A stretch of 64,000 bases of DNA from Intrasporangium calvum (GTDB lineage Bacteria > Actinomycetota > Actinomycetes > Actinomycetales > Dermatophilaceae), in assembly GCF_028446585.1 (NCBI RefSeq), contig NZ_JAPFQL010000021.1, positions 33,692 through 97,691 on the forward strand, in the 5' to 3' direction. The translations under genes were made by a program, and so were the position numbers. Positions within the stretch are counted from its first letter, which is position 1, and every line of letters starts with the position of its first letter. The notes below the pieces were generated by a model. That model saw nothing but the letters and a program-made list of their open reading frames with translations, searched no databases and was not told the origin of the DNA. This document shows, piece after piece, positions 17,653-28,582 of the stretch.

Positions 17653-18106
17653 GGTGACGCTGGAGACCCCGGAGGACACTCGGGCCTTCGGCAGAAGGCT
17701 CGGCCGGCTCCTGCGGGCCGGTGACGTCCTCGTCCTCACGGGCGACCTGGGCGCCGGCAAGACCACGCTCACGCAGGGGCTCGCCGAGGGCCTGGGGGTC
17801 CGGGGGCCGATCACCTCACCGACCTTCGTGATCGCCCGGGTGCATCCGTCGCTGAGCGACGGTCCGGCGCTGGTGCACGTCGACGCCTACCGGCTCGGCA
17901 GCGCCCTGGAGCTGGACGACCTGGACCTCGACGCAGACCTCGAGCAGAGCGTGACCGTCATCGAGTGGGGGGCGGGGATGTCCGAGCAGCTCTCCGAGCA
18001 CCGCCTCGGCATCACCCTCACCGGCGAAGAGGTCCGCACGGCTCGCCTCGACCCGGTCGGAAGCCGCTGGGAGCGTCTCAGCGACTCCGCGCTGGCGTCG
18101 GTCTGA
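17642..18106 (+). CDS. tsaE: tRNA t6A threonylcarbamoyl adenosine biosynthesis ATPase
   Basis: 154 residues. TsaE is the ATPase that works with TsaB-TsaD to put threonylcarbamoyl on A37 of ANN-decoding tRNAs. GDLGAGKTTLTQG is the P-loop (Lys about 40); SPTFVIARV and HVDAYRL are typical. I chose GTG 17642, preceded by GGAGGAGG at good spacing; it overlaps the hydrolase by 11 nt. Partners tsaB, rimI and tsaD follow. Confidence 0.93.
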   Translation: MSREVTLETPEDTRAFGRRLGRLLRAGDVLVLTGDLGAGKTTLTQGLAEGLGVRGPITSPTFVIARVHPSLSDGPALVHVDAYRLGSALELDDLDLDADLEQSVTVIEWGAGMSEQLSEHRLGITLTGEEVRTARLDPVGSRWERLSDSALASV

Positions 18107-18192
18107 GCCGACGGAGCGGAGAAAGAGGGCCATCCGGCACTGGCCGATCACCCGACGGGCCACGAGCCTCGAGGTGAAAGGCAGGTGGTGTC

Positions 18193-18789
18193 ATGTCCCG
18201 AATCCTTCGCCTGGTCGCCCTCGTCCTCACGGCGCTCTTCGTGGTCGGCGGGGTGCTGTTCGCGCTCGGCTATGCCTGGGACGACCCGGGCGGCTGGACG
18301 GCGCTGCTCCTGACGCTGCTGATCGTCGTGCCGCTCATTGCGCTCACCGTGCTCGCGGCCCGGTCACCAGGGCTCGCCGGCGCCGTCCTGGCCGCGGCGG
18401 TGGGGCTGTTCGCGGTCTGGATGGTGCTCACGCTCTTCGTCGACGTGGCGGACGTGCCGGACCTCCCGGTCATCGCGCTGGTGCTGGCGCTGCCGGTCGC
18501 GGTCCTCGGACGTCGTCACGCGGCGCGTGCGGGAGGGCTGCTCCTGGCCCTCGCCGCGGTGCCCTTCGTGTCCGTCCTGGTCCGCTGGGTCGGTGAGCGA
18601 GGCCCTGAGGGTCCAGGACTGGCTGACCTGCTCGGCGGCTCGACAGGGGCGGTGGTCGTTCCGTTGGCCGTCCTCGCTGTGCTGTTCCTCGTCGCAGCCG
18701 CCGTGGGTGATGGGGAGCCGGCCGTGCCCGAGCGGACGCGGCACGATCGCCGTCGTTTCGGGCTGGGGGGACGGGCCGGGATAACCTGA
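18193..18789 (+). CDS. Polytopic membrane protein of unknown function
   Basis: 198 residues with about six hydrophobic segments between residue 5 and 180 (for example LRLVALVLTALFVVGGVLFA and LVLALPVAVLG). The tail is short and Arg-rich. I recognise no family. It is inserted between tsaE and tsaB, which are adjacent in many relatives, and stops 5 nt before tsaB, so it may be cotranscribed. It has a GAGGTGAAAGGCAGG leader with a usable ribosome site. Confidence 0.7.
   Translation: MSRILRLVALVLTALFVVGGVLFALGYAWDDPGGWTALLLTLLIVVPLIALTVLAARSPGLAGAVLAAAVGLFAVWMVLTLFVDVADVPDLPVIALVLALPVAVLGRRHAARAGGLLLALAAVPFVSVLVRWVGERGPEGPGLADLLGGSTGAVVVPLAVLAVLFLVAAAVGDGEPAVPERTRHDRRRFGLGGRAGIT
18782..18787 (+). 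promoter_or_regulatory. Possible leaderless -10 box of tsaB
   Basis: TAACCT, 7 nt before the tsaB GTG, overlapping the end of the upstream gene. Confidence 0.4.
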
Positions 18790-18794
18790 CGCCC

Positions 18795-19505
18795 GTGCTC
18801 ATCCTCGGCATCGACACGTCCACCACGGCCATCTCCGTCGCGCTCCATGACGGCGACCGGGTCGTGGCCCAAGCCACGACGCTCGACGCGCGGGCCCACG
18901 CCGAGCACCTCGCGCCGGGGATCCGGGCCGCACTCGACCAGGCAGGAGCCGCGCCGCGCGACGTGACGGGGGTCGTCGTCGGCATCGGCCCCGGCCCCTT
19001 CACCGGCCTGCGTGTCGGCATCGTGTCCGGCCGGACGTTCGCCTTTGCCCTCGGCCTGCCCGTCCACGGGCTGTGCAGCCTCGACGCGCTGGCACACGAG
19101 GCGTGGCTGGGCGGTCATCGTGGTGGCCTGCTCGTCGCCACCGACGCCCGCCGCAAGGAGGTGTATGCCGCTGAGTTCCTCCTCGACGAGGGTGGCCTCA
19201 CGCGGTTGGCCGGCCCCGTCGTCAGCAGGGCTGCCGAGCTCCAGCACGACTGGCGGCGCCTGCCGATCGCAGGGCGGGGACCGCTCCTCTACCCGGCCGA
19301 CCTCCCGGGGCCACCCGAGGACGGGAGCGAGCCCAGCGGCATACCTCTGCCTCGTGACGTCTCCGCAGGGGCGCTCGCCGACCTCGCGGTCCGCCGGCTC
19401 GCCGACGGTGACCCGGCGGACCCGCTGGATGGGCTCGAGCCGCTCTATCTGCGCCGGCCGGACGTGTCGAAGGCTCCACCCAGCCAGAAGTCGACCCTCG
19501 GATGA
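18795..19505 (+). CDS. tsaB: tRNA t6A biosynthesis protein TsaB
   Basis: 236 residues. TsaB is the inactive ASKHA partner that dimerises with TsaD. LGIDTSTTAISVAL at the N-terminus and GPGPFTGLRVGIVSGR near residue 70 are the family marks, and ATDARRKEVYAAEF follows. Two dispersed-motif copies fall inside this gene on opposite strands: 19163-19172 (encoding VYAAEF) and 19335-19344 (encoding SGIPLP). The gene ends in ATGA, overlapping rimI. Confidence 0.92.
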   Translation: MLILGIDTSTTAISVALHDGDRVVAQATTLDARAHAEHLAPGIRAALDQAGAAPRDVTGVVVGIGPGPFTGLRVGIVSGRTFAFALGLPVHGLCSLDALAHEAWLGGHRGGLLVATDARRKEVYAAEFLLDEGGLTRLAGPVVSRAAELQHDWRRLPIAGRGPLLYPADLPGPPEDGSEPSGIPLPRDVSAGALADLAVRRLADGDPADPLDGLEPLYLRRPDVSKAPPSQKSTLG

Positions 19506-19966
19506 GCACGACGGTGCTGCGCGAGCTCGAGTGGACCGACCTCGCGACGCTCGCTGCCCTCGAGGTGGAGCTCTTCGCCGACGACGCCTGGACCGAGCCG
19601 ACGTGGTGGGCCGAGCTGGCCGCCCGACCGCGCCGCGACTACGTCGTGGCCGTCGAGGGGGAGCAGGTCGTCGGCTACGCCGGCATCGACGTGTCGGGTG
19701 ACGTCGCCGACGTCATGACCATCGCGACGGTCCCGGCTGCGCGGGGCCACGGACTCGGGCGGCGACTCCTCGACGACCTCGTGCACCGCGCCGAGCAGCG
19801 GGGCGCCACGGCGTTGCTGCTCGAGGTGCGGGCCGACAACGAGCCGGCCAAGCGCCTCTACGAGCGCAGTGACTTCGAGACGATCTCGGTCCGGCGCCGC
19901 TACTACCAACCGGGCGACGTCGACGCCCTCGTCATGCGCAAGCACCTTGGAGGAACCCATGACTGA
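19502..19966 (+). CDS. rimI: Ribosomal-protein-alanine N-acetyltransferase-like GNAT
   Basis: 154 residues. The GNAT acetyl-CoA loop is [17 protein letters not shown] near residue 80, followed by [20 protein letters not shown], typical of RimI, which acetylates the N-terminus of ribosomal protein S18. The start overlaps the tsaB stop by 4 nt and the end overlaps tsaD by 8 nt. This placement inside the t6A operon is standard in actinobacteria. Confidence 0.9.
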   Translation: MSTTVLRELEWTDLATLAALEVELFADDAWTEPTWWAELAARPRRDYVVAVEGEQVVGYAGIDVSGDVADVMTIATVPAARGHGLGRRLLDDLVHRAEQRGATALLLEVRADNEPAKRLYERSDFETISVRRRYYQPGDVDALVMRKHLGGTHD

Positions 19967-21005
19967 CGAGCCCCTCGTCCTCGGCATCGAGACCTCGTGC
20001 GACGAGACCGGCGTCGGGATCGTGCGTGGTGAGACCTTGCTCGTCGACACGGTCGCGAGCAGCGTCGAGGAGCACGCGCGGTTCGGCGGCGTCGTGCCCG
20101 AGGTGGCGAGCCGCGCCCACCTCGAGGCGATGGTCCCCACCATCGAGCGAGCCTGCCGGGAGGCAGGGGTCAGCCTCAGGGACCTCGACGCCATCGCCGT
20201 GACGTCCGGGCCCGGACTGGCGGGGTCGCTGCTCGTCGGGGTCGCCGCCGCGAAGGCGCTCGCTGTCGCCCTCGACCGGCCGATCTACGGCGTCAACCAC
20301 CTCGCCTCCCACGTGGCCGTCGACATCGTCGAGCACGGGCCGCTGCCCGAGCCGACGATGGCCATGCTCGTCTCCGGTGGCCACTCGTCCCTGCTGCTCG
20401 TGCCCGACGTGACCAACGACGTCCGGTCCCTCGGGTCGACGATGGACGATGCGGCGGGTGAGGCCTTCGACAAGGTGGCGCGCGTGCTGGGGCTGCCGTT
20501 CCCGGGCGGGCCGCACATCGACCGGGCCGCTCGCGAGGGCGACCGCATCGCCATCGACTTCCCGCGCGGCCTGACCTCGCGGCGCGACCTCGAGCGGCAC
20601 CGCTTCGACTTCTCCTTCTCCGGGCTCAAGACGGCCGTGGCTCGCTGGGTCGAGATGCGGCACCGGGACGGCGAGGCGGTCCCGGTAGCGGATGTCGCGG
20701 CGTCGTTCCAGGAGGCCGTCGTCGACGTGCTGACCCGCAAGGCCGTCCTCGCGTGCAAGGACAACGGCGTCGACCACCTGCTCATCGGTGGCGGGGTGGC
20801 GGCCAACTCCCGCTTGCGGGCCCTGGCCGAGGAGCGCTGCACCAAGGCCGGCATCGCCCTCCGCGTGCCGCGACCCGGGCTGTGCACCGACAACGGCGCG
20901 ATGGTCGCGGCGCTGGGGGCGCAGATGGTCGCCAAGGGCCGCGAGCCGAGCGACCTCGGCCTGCCGACCGACTCGTCGATGCCGGTGCAGCTCGTCCAGT
21001 CCTGA
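19959..21005 (+). CDS. tsaD: tRNA N6-threonylcarbamoyladenosine synthase, catalytic subunit
   Basis: 348 residues. TsaD transfers threonylcarbamoyl to A37 of t[18 protein letters not shown] starts the ASKHA fold and NHLASH supplies the metal histidines at about 114 and 118. [23 protein letters not shown] and [13 protein letters not shown] are conserved. The ATG at 19959 has AGGA upstream and overlaps the end of rimI; a longer frame from 19869 is not supported. Confidence 0.96.
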   Translation: MTDEPLVLGIETSCDETGVGIVRGETLLVDTVASSVEEHARFGGVVPEVASRAHLEAMVPTIERACREAGVSLRDLDAIAVTSGPGLAGSLLVGVAAAKALAVALDRPIYGVNHLASHVAVDIVEHGPLPEPTMAMLVSGGHSSLLLVPDVTNDVRSLGSTMDDAAGEAFDKVARVLGLPFPGGPHIDRAAREGDRIAIDFPRGLTSRRDLERHRFDFSFSGLKTAVARWVEMRHRDGEAVPVADVAASFQEAVVDVLTRKAVLACKDNGVDHLLIGGGVAANSRLRALAEERCTKAGIALRVPRPGLCTDNGAMVAALGAQMVAKGREPSDLGLPTDSSMPVQLVQS

Positions 21006-21083
21006 CCGCCCCGCCCCACCCCACACCCCTGCGCCCTGACCCACATCGACCCAGGGAGGCGAGGGGCGCCCGGGGTGAGCCGG

Positions 21084-22385
21084 TCAGTCGCAGTCGACCA
21101 GGCCGAGCTCGGCCTTCAGGGCCACGACGCGGGTGGCTGCGGCGGTCACCTTGGCCGTGAAGTCGCGGTCCGCGCCCATCCGGGCCGTGAGGGCCCGGTG
21201 CATCGCCGGCACGGTGTCCGGCCGGGCGGTCAGGACGATGTCCCCGCCGGCCCCGACAAAGCGGGTGGCCCGCTGTCCCACCGGCGTGGCGGCCACCGAC
21301 TTGGCCGCGCCCACGTCGTCGGTGATGACCACCCCCTGATAGCCCAGGCGCTTGCGCAGCAGGTCCGTGACGATGCGGCGGGAGAAGAGCGCCTGCACGC
21401 CCGGGTCGATCCGGCTGTAGATCGCCGAGCCCACCATGACGAGGTCGGTGCCAGCCGCGACCCCGCCCGCGAAGGGCCGGAGGAACGGGTCGGTCCGGCT
21501 CGTCGTCCGGTCGACGATGCCTTCCGCCGTCAGGTCCGTGTTGCCCCTGATCCGGCCGATCCCCGGGAAGTGCTTGGTCGCCGTGGCGACCTCGCCCTCG
21601 TGCATGCCCTTGATGAAGGCGGCGACGCTCCGGGCCACCACGCGGGGATCGGAAGAGAACTGCCGATCCCACTGGCCGATGGGGTCGTTGGCGGGGCCGA
21701 TGCTCGTCGGGACGGTGTCGGCGACCGGCGCGAGATTGACGTTGATCCCGGCGGCGCGCAGCTCGTCGGCCCATCGCGAGGCGCGCCGCCTGAGCTCGGC
21801 GGGGGACCAGGTGCCCTGCTCGAGGGCCGTGGGGATCCGGGTGAAGCCGTCCCCGCGCAACTGCTGGACCCGTCCGCCCTCCTGGTCCGCAGCCAGGAGA
21901 AGGCCCGGCGCGCCGCCCGGACGGTCGGGCAGGGAGCTGAGGTGGCGGGTCGCCGCGCGCACGTCGTCCCGGCCGCTCGTCCAGCCGCCGAGGAGGATGA
22001 CGCCACCGAGATGGCGCCCCCGGATGAGCCGGTCCAGGCTGGTCCGACGCGCGTTGGCGTCCAGGCCGACCACGAGGAGCTGGCCCGCCCGCTCTGCGGT
22101 GCTCAGGCCCCGGACGACCGCTTTCGCGCACTCCTCGGGAGTGGGCTCCTCGCGCGGCGGGGCGGCAGGAGGCGCGGCGGTGGTCGGGGCTGAGGTCGGC
22201 TGCGACGTCGAGGCGCTGGTTCCCGCCCCACTGGGGGTGCCGACCGTCCCCGCGCTGCTGGCTCGCGCCGCCGACGGCGACGAGCCCACCCCGCTCGTGC
22301 AGGAGGCTGACAGCGTCGTCACGGCGACGACGAGGGCGACGGCAGTCGAGCGGCGGGCACGGTCGGGGGGCAGGGTCACGAACAC
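21084..22385 (-). CDS. GH3-family glycosidase, probable lipoprotein (NagZ-like)
   Basis: 433 residues. The N-terminus has a hydrophobic signal ending LSASCTSG, a plausible but imperfect lipobox, then a Thr/Ser/Pro/Ala-rich linker to about residue 80. The GH3 domain carries LLLAADQEGGRVQQLRG, ATKHFPGIG (about 270) and GVVITDDVGA, whose Asp is the probable nucleophile near 355. This resembles beta-N-acetylhexosaminidases that trim muropeptides, outside the membrane here. The GTG start is supported by a TACGGT -10 box 6 nt upstream. It converges on tsaD. Confidence 0.85.
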   Translation of the reverse strand: MFVTLPPDRARRSTAVALVVAVTTLSASCTSGVGSSPSAARASSAGTVGTPSGAGTSASTSQPTSAPTTAAPPAAPPREEPTPEECAKAVVRGLSTAERAGQLLVVGLDANARRTSLDRLIRGRHLGGVILLGGWTSGRDDVRAATRHLSSLPDRPGGAPGLLLAADQEGGRVQQLRGDGFTRIPTALEQGTWSPAELRRRASRWADELRAAGINVNLAPVADTVPTSIGPANDPIGQWDRQFSSDPRVVARSVAAFIKGMHEGEVATATKHFPGIGRIRGNTDLTAEGIVDRTTSRTDPFLRPFAGGVAAGTDLVMVGSAIYSRIDPGVQALFSRRIVTDLLRKRLGYQGVVITDDVGAAKSVAATPVGQRATRFVGAGGDIVLTARPDTVPAMHRALTARMGADRDFTAKVTAAATRVVALKAELGLVDCD

Positions 22386-22391
22386 CCAAGG

Positions 22392-22397
22392 ACCGTA
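22392..22397 (-). promoter_or_regulatory. Leaderless -10 box of the GH3 gene
   Basis: TACGGT on the minus strand, 6 nt before the GTG. It is back to back with the TACGTT box of the divergent nucleoside hydrolase at 22469-22474. Confidence 0.45.
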
Positions 22398-22468
22398 CCC
22401 ACGATGCCTGAGCCGCTGCTGTGTCCCGATCGGGCGCGAGCCGGGCCCGTGCTGTCCGGCCCGGGCGA

Positions 22469-22474
22469 TACGTT
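22469..22474 (+). promoter_or_regulatory. Leaderless -10 box of the nucleoside hydrolase gene
   Basis: TACGTT, 7 nt before the GTG at 22482, which supports this start over the upstream ATG at 22404. Confidence 0.5.
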
Positions 22475-22481
22475 GCACGGT

Positions 22482-23471
22482 GTGACCCGTGAGCCCACGC
22501 CCATCGTCCTCGACGTCGACACTGGGGTCGACGACGCCTGCGCCCTCCTGCTGGCCGCCACGCACCCCGCGCTCGACCTCCGGGCGGTGACCTGCGTCGG
22601 TGGCAACGCGCCGGTTGATGACGTCGTCCGCAACACGCTGACCGTGCTCGACGCGGTCGGGCGCTCGGACGTGCCGGTGGCCCGCGGAGCCAATCGACCC
22701 CTGCTCGAGCACCCGCGGGATGCCCGCCACGTCCATGGCAACGACGGGATGGGTGACCTCGGCTGGCCGGCGCCGACCCTCCGGCCGGACGAGCGTCACG
22801 CGGTCGAGCTGCTCCGGGACGTCTGCCTGGCCGCAGCGGCGGCCGGCGAGCGGATCACCATCGTCCCGACCGCCCCGATGACCAACATCGCGTTGTTGCT
22901 GCGGACCTACCCCGACGTGGCCGCCGGCATCGCGCAGATCATCTTCATGGGCGGCGCCGCCCATGTCGGCAACGCCACGGCCTCTGCGGAGTTCAACGTC
23001 TTCCACGACCCCGAGGCAGCAGCGATCGCCCTCGACGCCGCAGCCGACCTGTCGATCCCCGTCACGATGTATGGCCTCGACGTCTTCTACGACCCGGTGG
23101 TGAGCCGGGAGCAGGCCGCCGAGCTCGTGGCGGTGGGTGGCCGGACGGGCGCAGAGCTCGCTGGGCGTCTGATCGACTTCCAGTGTCACCGGTTCGGGCG
23201 GGACGCCGCGACGATCGGCGACGCGGGCGCGGTCTGTGCCGTCATCGAGCCCGAGGCGCTGACGACGCAGGTGCTGCCGATCCGGGTCGAGCTCGCGGGC
23301 CACTGGTCCCGGGGCCGGACCATCGTCGACCGTCGCGACTGGAGCGGCGACCTCTCGCACGACCCGCACGGCGAGTCGTCGGTGCGCGTCCGGGTCGCGC
23401 TCGGCGTCGACCACGAGCGCTACTCAGCGCTCTGGCTCGAGACCATCCGGGCGCGGGCGGGCGCGCGCTGA
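22482..23471 (+). CDS. Nucleoside hydrolase (IunH/RihB type)
   Basis: 329 residues. It cleaves ribonucleosides to base and ribose. VLDVDTGVDDACALLLA gives the calcium-binding Asp cluster at residues 11-18. APMTNIALLL and AEFNVFHDPEAA are the other family blocks. The last histidine/aspartate site (usually VHDP) is less clear here and could not be fixed by eye. The stop overlaps the ribokinase ATG by one base, so the two form a nucleoside salvage pair: the hydrolase releases ribose and the kinase phosphorylates it. Confidence 0.88.
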   Translation: MTREPTPIVLDVDTGVDDACALLLAATHPALDLRAVTCVGGNAPVDDVVRNTLTVLDAVGRSDVPVARGANRPLLEHPRDARHVHGNDGMGDLGWPAPTLRPDERHAVELLRDVCLAAAAAGERITIVPTAPMTNIALLLRTYPDVAAGIAQIIFMGGAAHVGNATASAEFNVFHDPEAAAIALDAAADLSIPVTMYGLDVFYDPVVSREQAAELVAVGGRTGAELAGRLIDFQCHRFGRDAATIGDAGAVCAVIEPEALTTQVLPIRVELAGHWSRGRTIVDRRDWSGDLSHDPHGESSVRVRVALGVDHERYSALWLETIRARAGAR

Positions 23472-24295
23472 TGGGCCGCGTCGCCGTCCTCGGCTCCCTC
23501 AACGTCGACATCGTCACGCGCGTCACCCGGCTCCCGCGACCCGGCGAGACGGTCCTCGGTGAGTCAGCGGGCCGCTTCGCCGGGGGCAAGGGCGGCAACC
23601 AGGCCATGGCCGCCCGCCGCGCCGGCGCCGAGGTCGTCATGATCGGCCGGGTCGGTGCCGACGACGCGGGTGCCGCCTACGTCGAGCGGCTGCGCCGGCA
23701 CGGGATTCGCGCCGAGGTCCCGGCCTGCCAGGACGCGCCGACGGGGACGGCCTACATCACCGTGGACGGCGAGGGCGAGAACTCCATCATCGTCGTCCCG
23801 GGCGCGAACGAGATGGTGGAGGACGCCTCGGTCACGGCCGCCGGACTCGGCGCCGGAGACGTCCTGCTCTGCTCGCTCGAGGTGCCGCCCCAGACCGTCG
23901 CCCGAGCCGCCTCGGCCGCCAACCGTGCCGGTGCCCGGGTCGTCATCAACCTCGCCCCCTACGGGCGGCTGCCGCACCATGTCATCGCCCTCGCCGACCC
24001 CCTCGTCGTCAACGAGTCCGAGATGCGCCAGCTCGCCGACTCCGACCTCATCCCCAGCTCACTGCTCGTGACCTTCGGGGCAGCGGGGGCCAGGTGGGAC
24101 GGGGAGGAGGTGAGCGGCATACCCCTCGACGACGCGGACGTCGTCGACTCGGTGGGTGCCGGGGACGCCTTCTGCGGAGCCCTTGCGGCTGCTCTCGCGA
24201 AGGGTGCCACTCGTGCGGAGGCGCTCGACGCGGCCAACCGGGCGGGCGCGGAGGCTGTCACCTGGGCCGGAGCGCAACCCGACGCGGCGCTCTGA
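23471..24295 (+). CDS. PfkB-family sugar kinase, probable ribokinase
   Basis: 274 residues, slightly short for a ribokinase. VAVLGSLNVDIVTRV and GGKGGNQAMAARRAG are ribokinase N-terminal motifs, and DSVGAGDAFCGALAAAL contains the catalytic Asp near 232. It overlaps the nucleoside hydrolase by one base and should phosphorylate the ribose that enzyme frees. A dispersed-motif copy at 24113-24122 encodes VSGIPLD. It converges with the methyltransferase gene with no gap. Confidence 0.87.
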   Translation: MGRVAVLGSLNVDIVTRVTRLPRPGETVLGESAGRFAGGKGGNQAMAARRAGAEVVMIGRVGADDAGAAYVERLRRHGIRAEVPACQDAPTGTAYITVDGEGENSIIVVPGANEMVEDASVTAAGLGAGDVLLCSLEVPPQTVARAASAANRAGARVVINLAPYGRLPHHVIALADPLVVNESEMRQLADSDLIPSSLLVTFGAAGARWDGEEVSGIPLDDADVVDSVGAGDAFCGALAAALAKGATRAEALDAANRAGAEAVTWAGAQPDAAL

Positions 24296-25534
24296 TCAGG
24301 CGGGTGAGACGACCAGGGCGACCTGGGTGCCGGCCACGCGGGTGACGACCAGGGTCGCCTCCGAGCCGCCCTTGCCGCGTGCCGTCATCTTCAGCTGGCG
24401 CCGCAGCAGGTCGGCATCGAGCGTGACACCGCGCTTCTTGATCGTCACGCGGTCGTGGCCGTGGTCGCGCAACCAGCGCGAGAGCGCCTTCGTGGACAGC
24501 GGCATCGCCTCGACGACGTGGTAGCGCCGGGCCCACGCGATGTCGTATGCCGCTGGGCTCGTCACGTAGCCGACGCCGGCTCCCAGCTCGGTGCCGTCCA
24601 CTGCGGCGACCAGGGCCCCGGTGAGGCCGGCCCGGATGACGGCGCGATCCGGCTCGTAGAGCCACTCGCCGATGCCGGTGATCGCAGACAGGGGCGGCTC
24701 GCCGTCGGCAGGGGCGGCGTCCGCCTCGGTGACGACGTGCGTGGCGGCGGGAGAGCAGACGGCCGCCGTGCGCCCCGGCTGGGCGGCGAGCGGACCCCAC
24801 CAGACGACGCACTCGAGGACTTCACCGTGCCAGGAGCTCCACTGGGCCTCGGCTCCCGAGGGAATGGCGGCGTGGGGGAAGGCGGGCGACAGCTTGGCCC
24901 CAGCGGCCGGCGCCTGCGCGGCGAAGGCCTGGACCTGCTGCCACGACGGCGAGATGGCATCGAGCGAGAAGATCCGCCTGGCGCGGCCGCGCACGTCGGC
25001 CACCCCCTCGACCCGGCGCGCGGGATCGAGCCAGACGCCGAGGTGCCGGGCGGCCTCGCCGAGCGGAAGCCGGACGTCCTCGGCTCGCGCGCAGGTGACG
25101 CGGGCCGAGGGCCAGTGGCGCAGGTTGGTCGCGGCGACGCGGGCCGTCGCTGCGTCGGCATCCACAGCGCGGACGAGCAGGTCGAGGCCGGCAAAGGCCA
25201 TCGCGTCGGACCCGATGCCGCAGCCGAGGTCGTACACCTCGCGCACGTCCGCCGCCGCGAACCGGTGCGCGTGCCGGGCGGCGAGCGAGAGCCTGGTGGC
25301 CTGCTCGAGGCCGTCCGGGGTGAAGAGCATGCCGGCCGCGAAGTCCCCGAACTTGTCGGCCGCGCGCGCCCGGAGCCGGGACTGCGCCATCGCCGCAGCG
25401 ACGAGGTCCGGGTCGAAGGCGGTGCGCAGCTTCTCCTGGAGCTGCAGCGCCGTGGACTCGTCGTAAGGCGGCAACGACTGCAGCAGTGCCCAGCCCTCTC
25501 CCGTCGCGAGCCGGTCCACCATCGCCGCATCCAT
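24296..25534 (-). CDS. SAM-dependent methyltransferase, THUMP-like C-terminal domain
   Basis: 412 residues from ATG 25534, with GAGAGG about 9 nt upstream. VYDLGCGIGSDAMAFA near residue 97 is the SAM-binding loop. The C-terminal region (GEWLYEPDRAVIRAGL, then WLRDHGHDRVTIKKRGVTLD) matches actinobacterial class I methyltransferases with a THUMP-like end, often presumed to act on RNA. The substrate is unproven. Dispersed-motif copy at 24545-24554. It lies between nucleoside salvage genes and groES. Confidence 0.78.
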   Translation of the reverse strand: MDAAMVDRLATGEGWALLQSLPPYDESTALQLQEKLRTAFDPDLVAAAMAQSRLRARAADKFGDFAAGMLFTPDGLEQATRLSLAARHAHRFAAADVREVYDLGCGIGSDAMAFAGLDLLVRAVDADAATARVAATNLRHWPSARVTCARAEDVRLPLGEAARHLGVWLDPARRVEGVADVRGRARRIFSLDAISPSWQQVQAFAAQAPAAGAKLSPAFPHAAIPSGAEAQWSSWHGEVLECVVWWGPLAAQPGRTAAVCSPAATHVVTEADAAPADGEPPLSAITGIGEWLYEPDRAVIRAGLTGALVAAVDGTELGAGVGYVTSPAAYDIAWARRYHVVEAMPLSTKALSRWLRDHGHDRVTIKKRGVTLDADLLRRQLKMTARGKGGSEATLVVTRVAGTQVALVVSPA

Positions 25535-25638
25535 GCGCGCCATCCTCTCGCACGGCCCGGTCAGGGGTCGGCGGGGTCGCCAGATGGGGACCGTGGTCCG
25601 CGAGTGGCGGGGCGCCAAGAGCTCGGTCAGCCCGTCTG

Positions 25639-25665
25639 TTGGCACTCGACTTGACCGAGTGCTAA
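25639..25665 (+). promoter_or_regulatory. CIRCE operator 1 (HrcA site) upstream of groES
   Basis: TTGGCACTC-N9-GAGTGCTAA: one base from the TTAGCACTC-N9-GAGTGCTAA consensus bound by the heat-shock repressor HrcA. Confidence 0.93.
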
Positions 25666-25687
25666 CTGAAACCTAGATTTCTGCTTG

Positions 25688-25714
25688 TTGGCACTCTCAC
25701 CTCGAAAGTGCCAG
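25688..25714 (+). promoter_or_regulatory. CIRCE operator 2, degenerate, upstream of groES
   Basis: TTGGCACTC-N9-AAGTGCCAG, 49 bp after the first copy. It has the same spacing but a weaker right arm. Confidence 0.8.
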
Positions 25715-25821
25715 TTCTCTCCCCGCGAGAACGGTCGACCCCCGCGACGGCGGCCGCCTCATGGAGATCAAGAACGCATCCAGACTCGAACAATCGACAT
25801 CCCGAAGGGAAGGTCACCACC

Positions 25822-26118
<297 letters not shown>

Positions 26119-26143
26119 GCGACCACCAGCAGCACCAGCTTTG

Positions 26144-27848
<1,705 letters not shown>

Positions 27849-27860
27849 TCACCCCGTAGT

Positions 27861-27895
27861 GAAAGGGCCACCCTCCTCGTGAGGGTGGCCCTTTC
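27861..27895 (+). terminator. groEL terminator
   Basis: GAAAGGGCCACCCTC (27861-27875) pairs perfectly with 27881-27895 over a 5-nt loop, 12 nt past the groEL stop. The T tract is weak, as is usual in high-GC actinobacteria. Confidence 0.85.
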
Positions 27896-27915
27896 GCGTT
27901 CGCCGACAGCGGGAG

Positions 27916-27959
27916 GTATGCCGCTCAGCTGGGTCGCGCGACCGAGCTCAGCGGCATAC
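27916..27959. repeat. 44-bp palindrome built of two inverted dispersed-motif copies
   Basis: GTATGCCGCTCAGCT at the left is matched by AGCTCAGCGGCATAC at the right (one mismatch), and the centre GGTCGCGCGACC is itself palindromic. It lies between convergent groEL and whiB and may end transcription from both sides. Confidence 0.85.
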
Positions 27960-27976
27960 GGGCTGGGTCGGGCGGG

Positions 27977-28276
27977 TCAGGAGGCGGTGGCGATGCTGCG
28001 GACGGGACCGTCGTAGAGCAGCTCGCGCTCGGTCTCGCTGAGGCCGCCCCAGACGCCGTAGGGCTCGCGGACCTGGAGTGCATGACTGCGGCACTCGGCC
28101 AGGACGGGGCAGGCGGCACAGACCGCCTTTGCAGCGGCGTCACGGTTGCGTCGTCTGGGACCGCGCTCGCCCTCGGGGTGGAAGAACACCTCGGGGCTCA
28201 CGCCCCGGCACGCCCCCTCGAGCTGCCAGTCCCAGAGATCCGCCACCGGACCCGGGAGGCGGGTGATCTCGGCCAT
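27977..28276 (-). CDS. WhiB-family iron-sulfur regulator (WhiB3/WhiD type)
   Basis: 99 residues. Four cysteines at 23, 53, 56 and 62 (ACRGVSPEVFFHPEGERG and VCAACPVLAEC) bind a [4Fe-4S] cluster. The GVWGG turn (about 74-78, EPYGVWGGLSE) contacts the principal sigma factor. PGPVADLWDWQLEGACRG is close to WhiB3/WhiD. The position between groEL and the sigD-like gene matches whiB3 of mycobacteria. Confidence 0.92.
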   Translation of the reverse strand: MAEITRLPGPVADLWDWQLEGACRGVSPEVFFHPEGERGPRRRNRDAAAKAVCAACPVLAECRSHALQVREPYGVWGGLSETERELLYDGPVRSIATAS

Positions 28277-28582
28277 GGTTGTGGTCGTCCTCGTCTTTAG
28301 TCAGGCGGCAGTGGCTCTGCCGATGCGGCCGCTTCAGGCGCCGTCGGTTGAAACTAACTGGGGCCTTGGTCTCGATTGAAGGCCTGAAGTTTCAAGACTT
28401 GTTCAAGAAATCCCCTTGAGATGACAGGTCTTTGCCGCCCCACGACGAGGTGACCGCACGTAAGATGTGAGGACGCAGCCCGGAGTCCTGGTGGGTGGGG
28501 CCCCGCTGTGGAGAGGTCGGGGGTTTCGCAACCGATGGGATTCATGCGGACCTCGCGGTCCGGAGTAACGCGACGCGCGGGT
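28277..28582. promoter_or_regulatory. Divergent control region of whiB and the sigD-like gene
   Basis: This 306-bp gap holds no gene that I can see. It is AT-richer around 28340-28420 and contains a perfect separated dyad, TTGAAACT (28348-28355) and AGTTTCAA (28388-28395), near the middle. Further TTCAAG steps follow at 28391 and 28402. This is a candidate operator region for both genes; no regulator can be assigned. Confidence 0.4.

Noticed and set aside
25708..25821. Longer GroES start
   Set aside because: The added residues are unlike GroES and would overlap the second CIRCE element; GTG 25822 has a good ribosome site.
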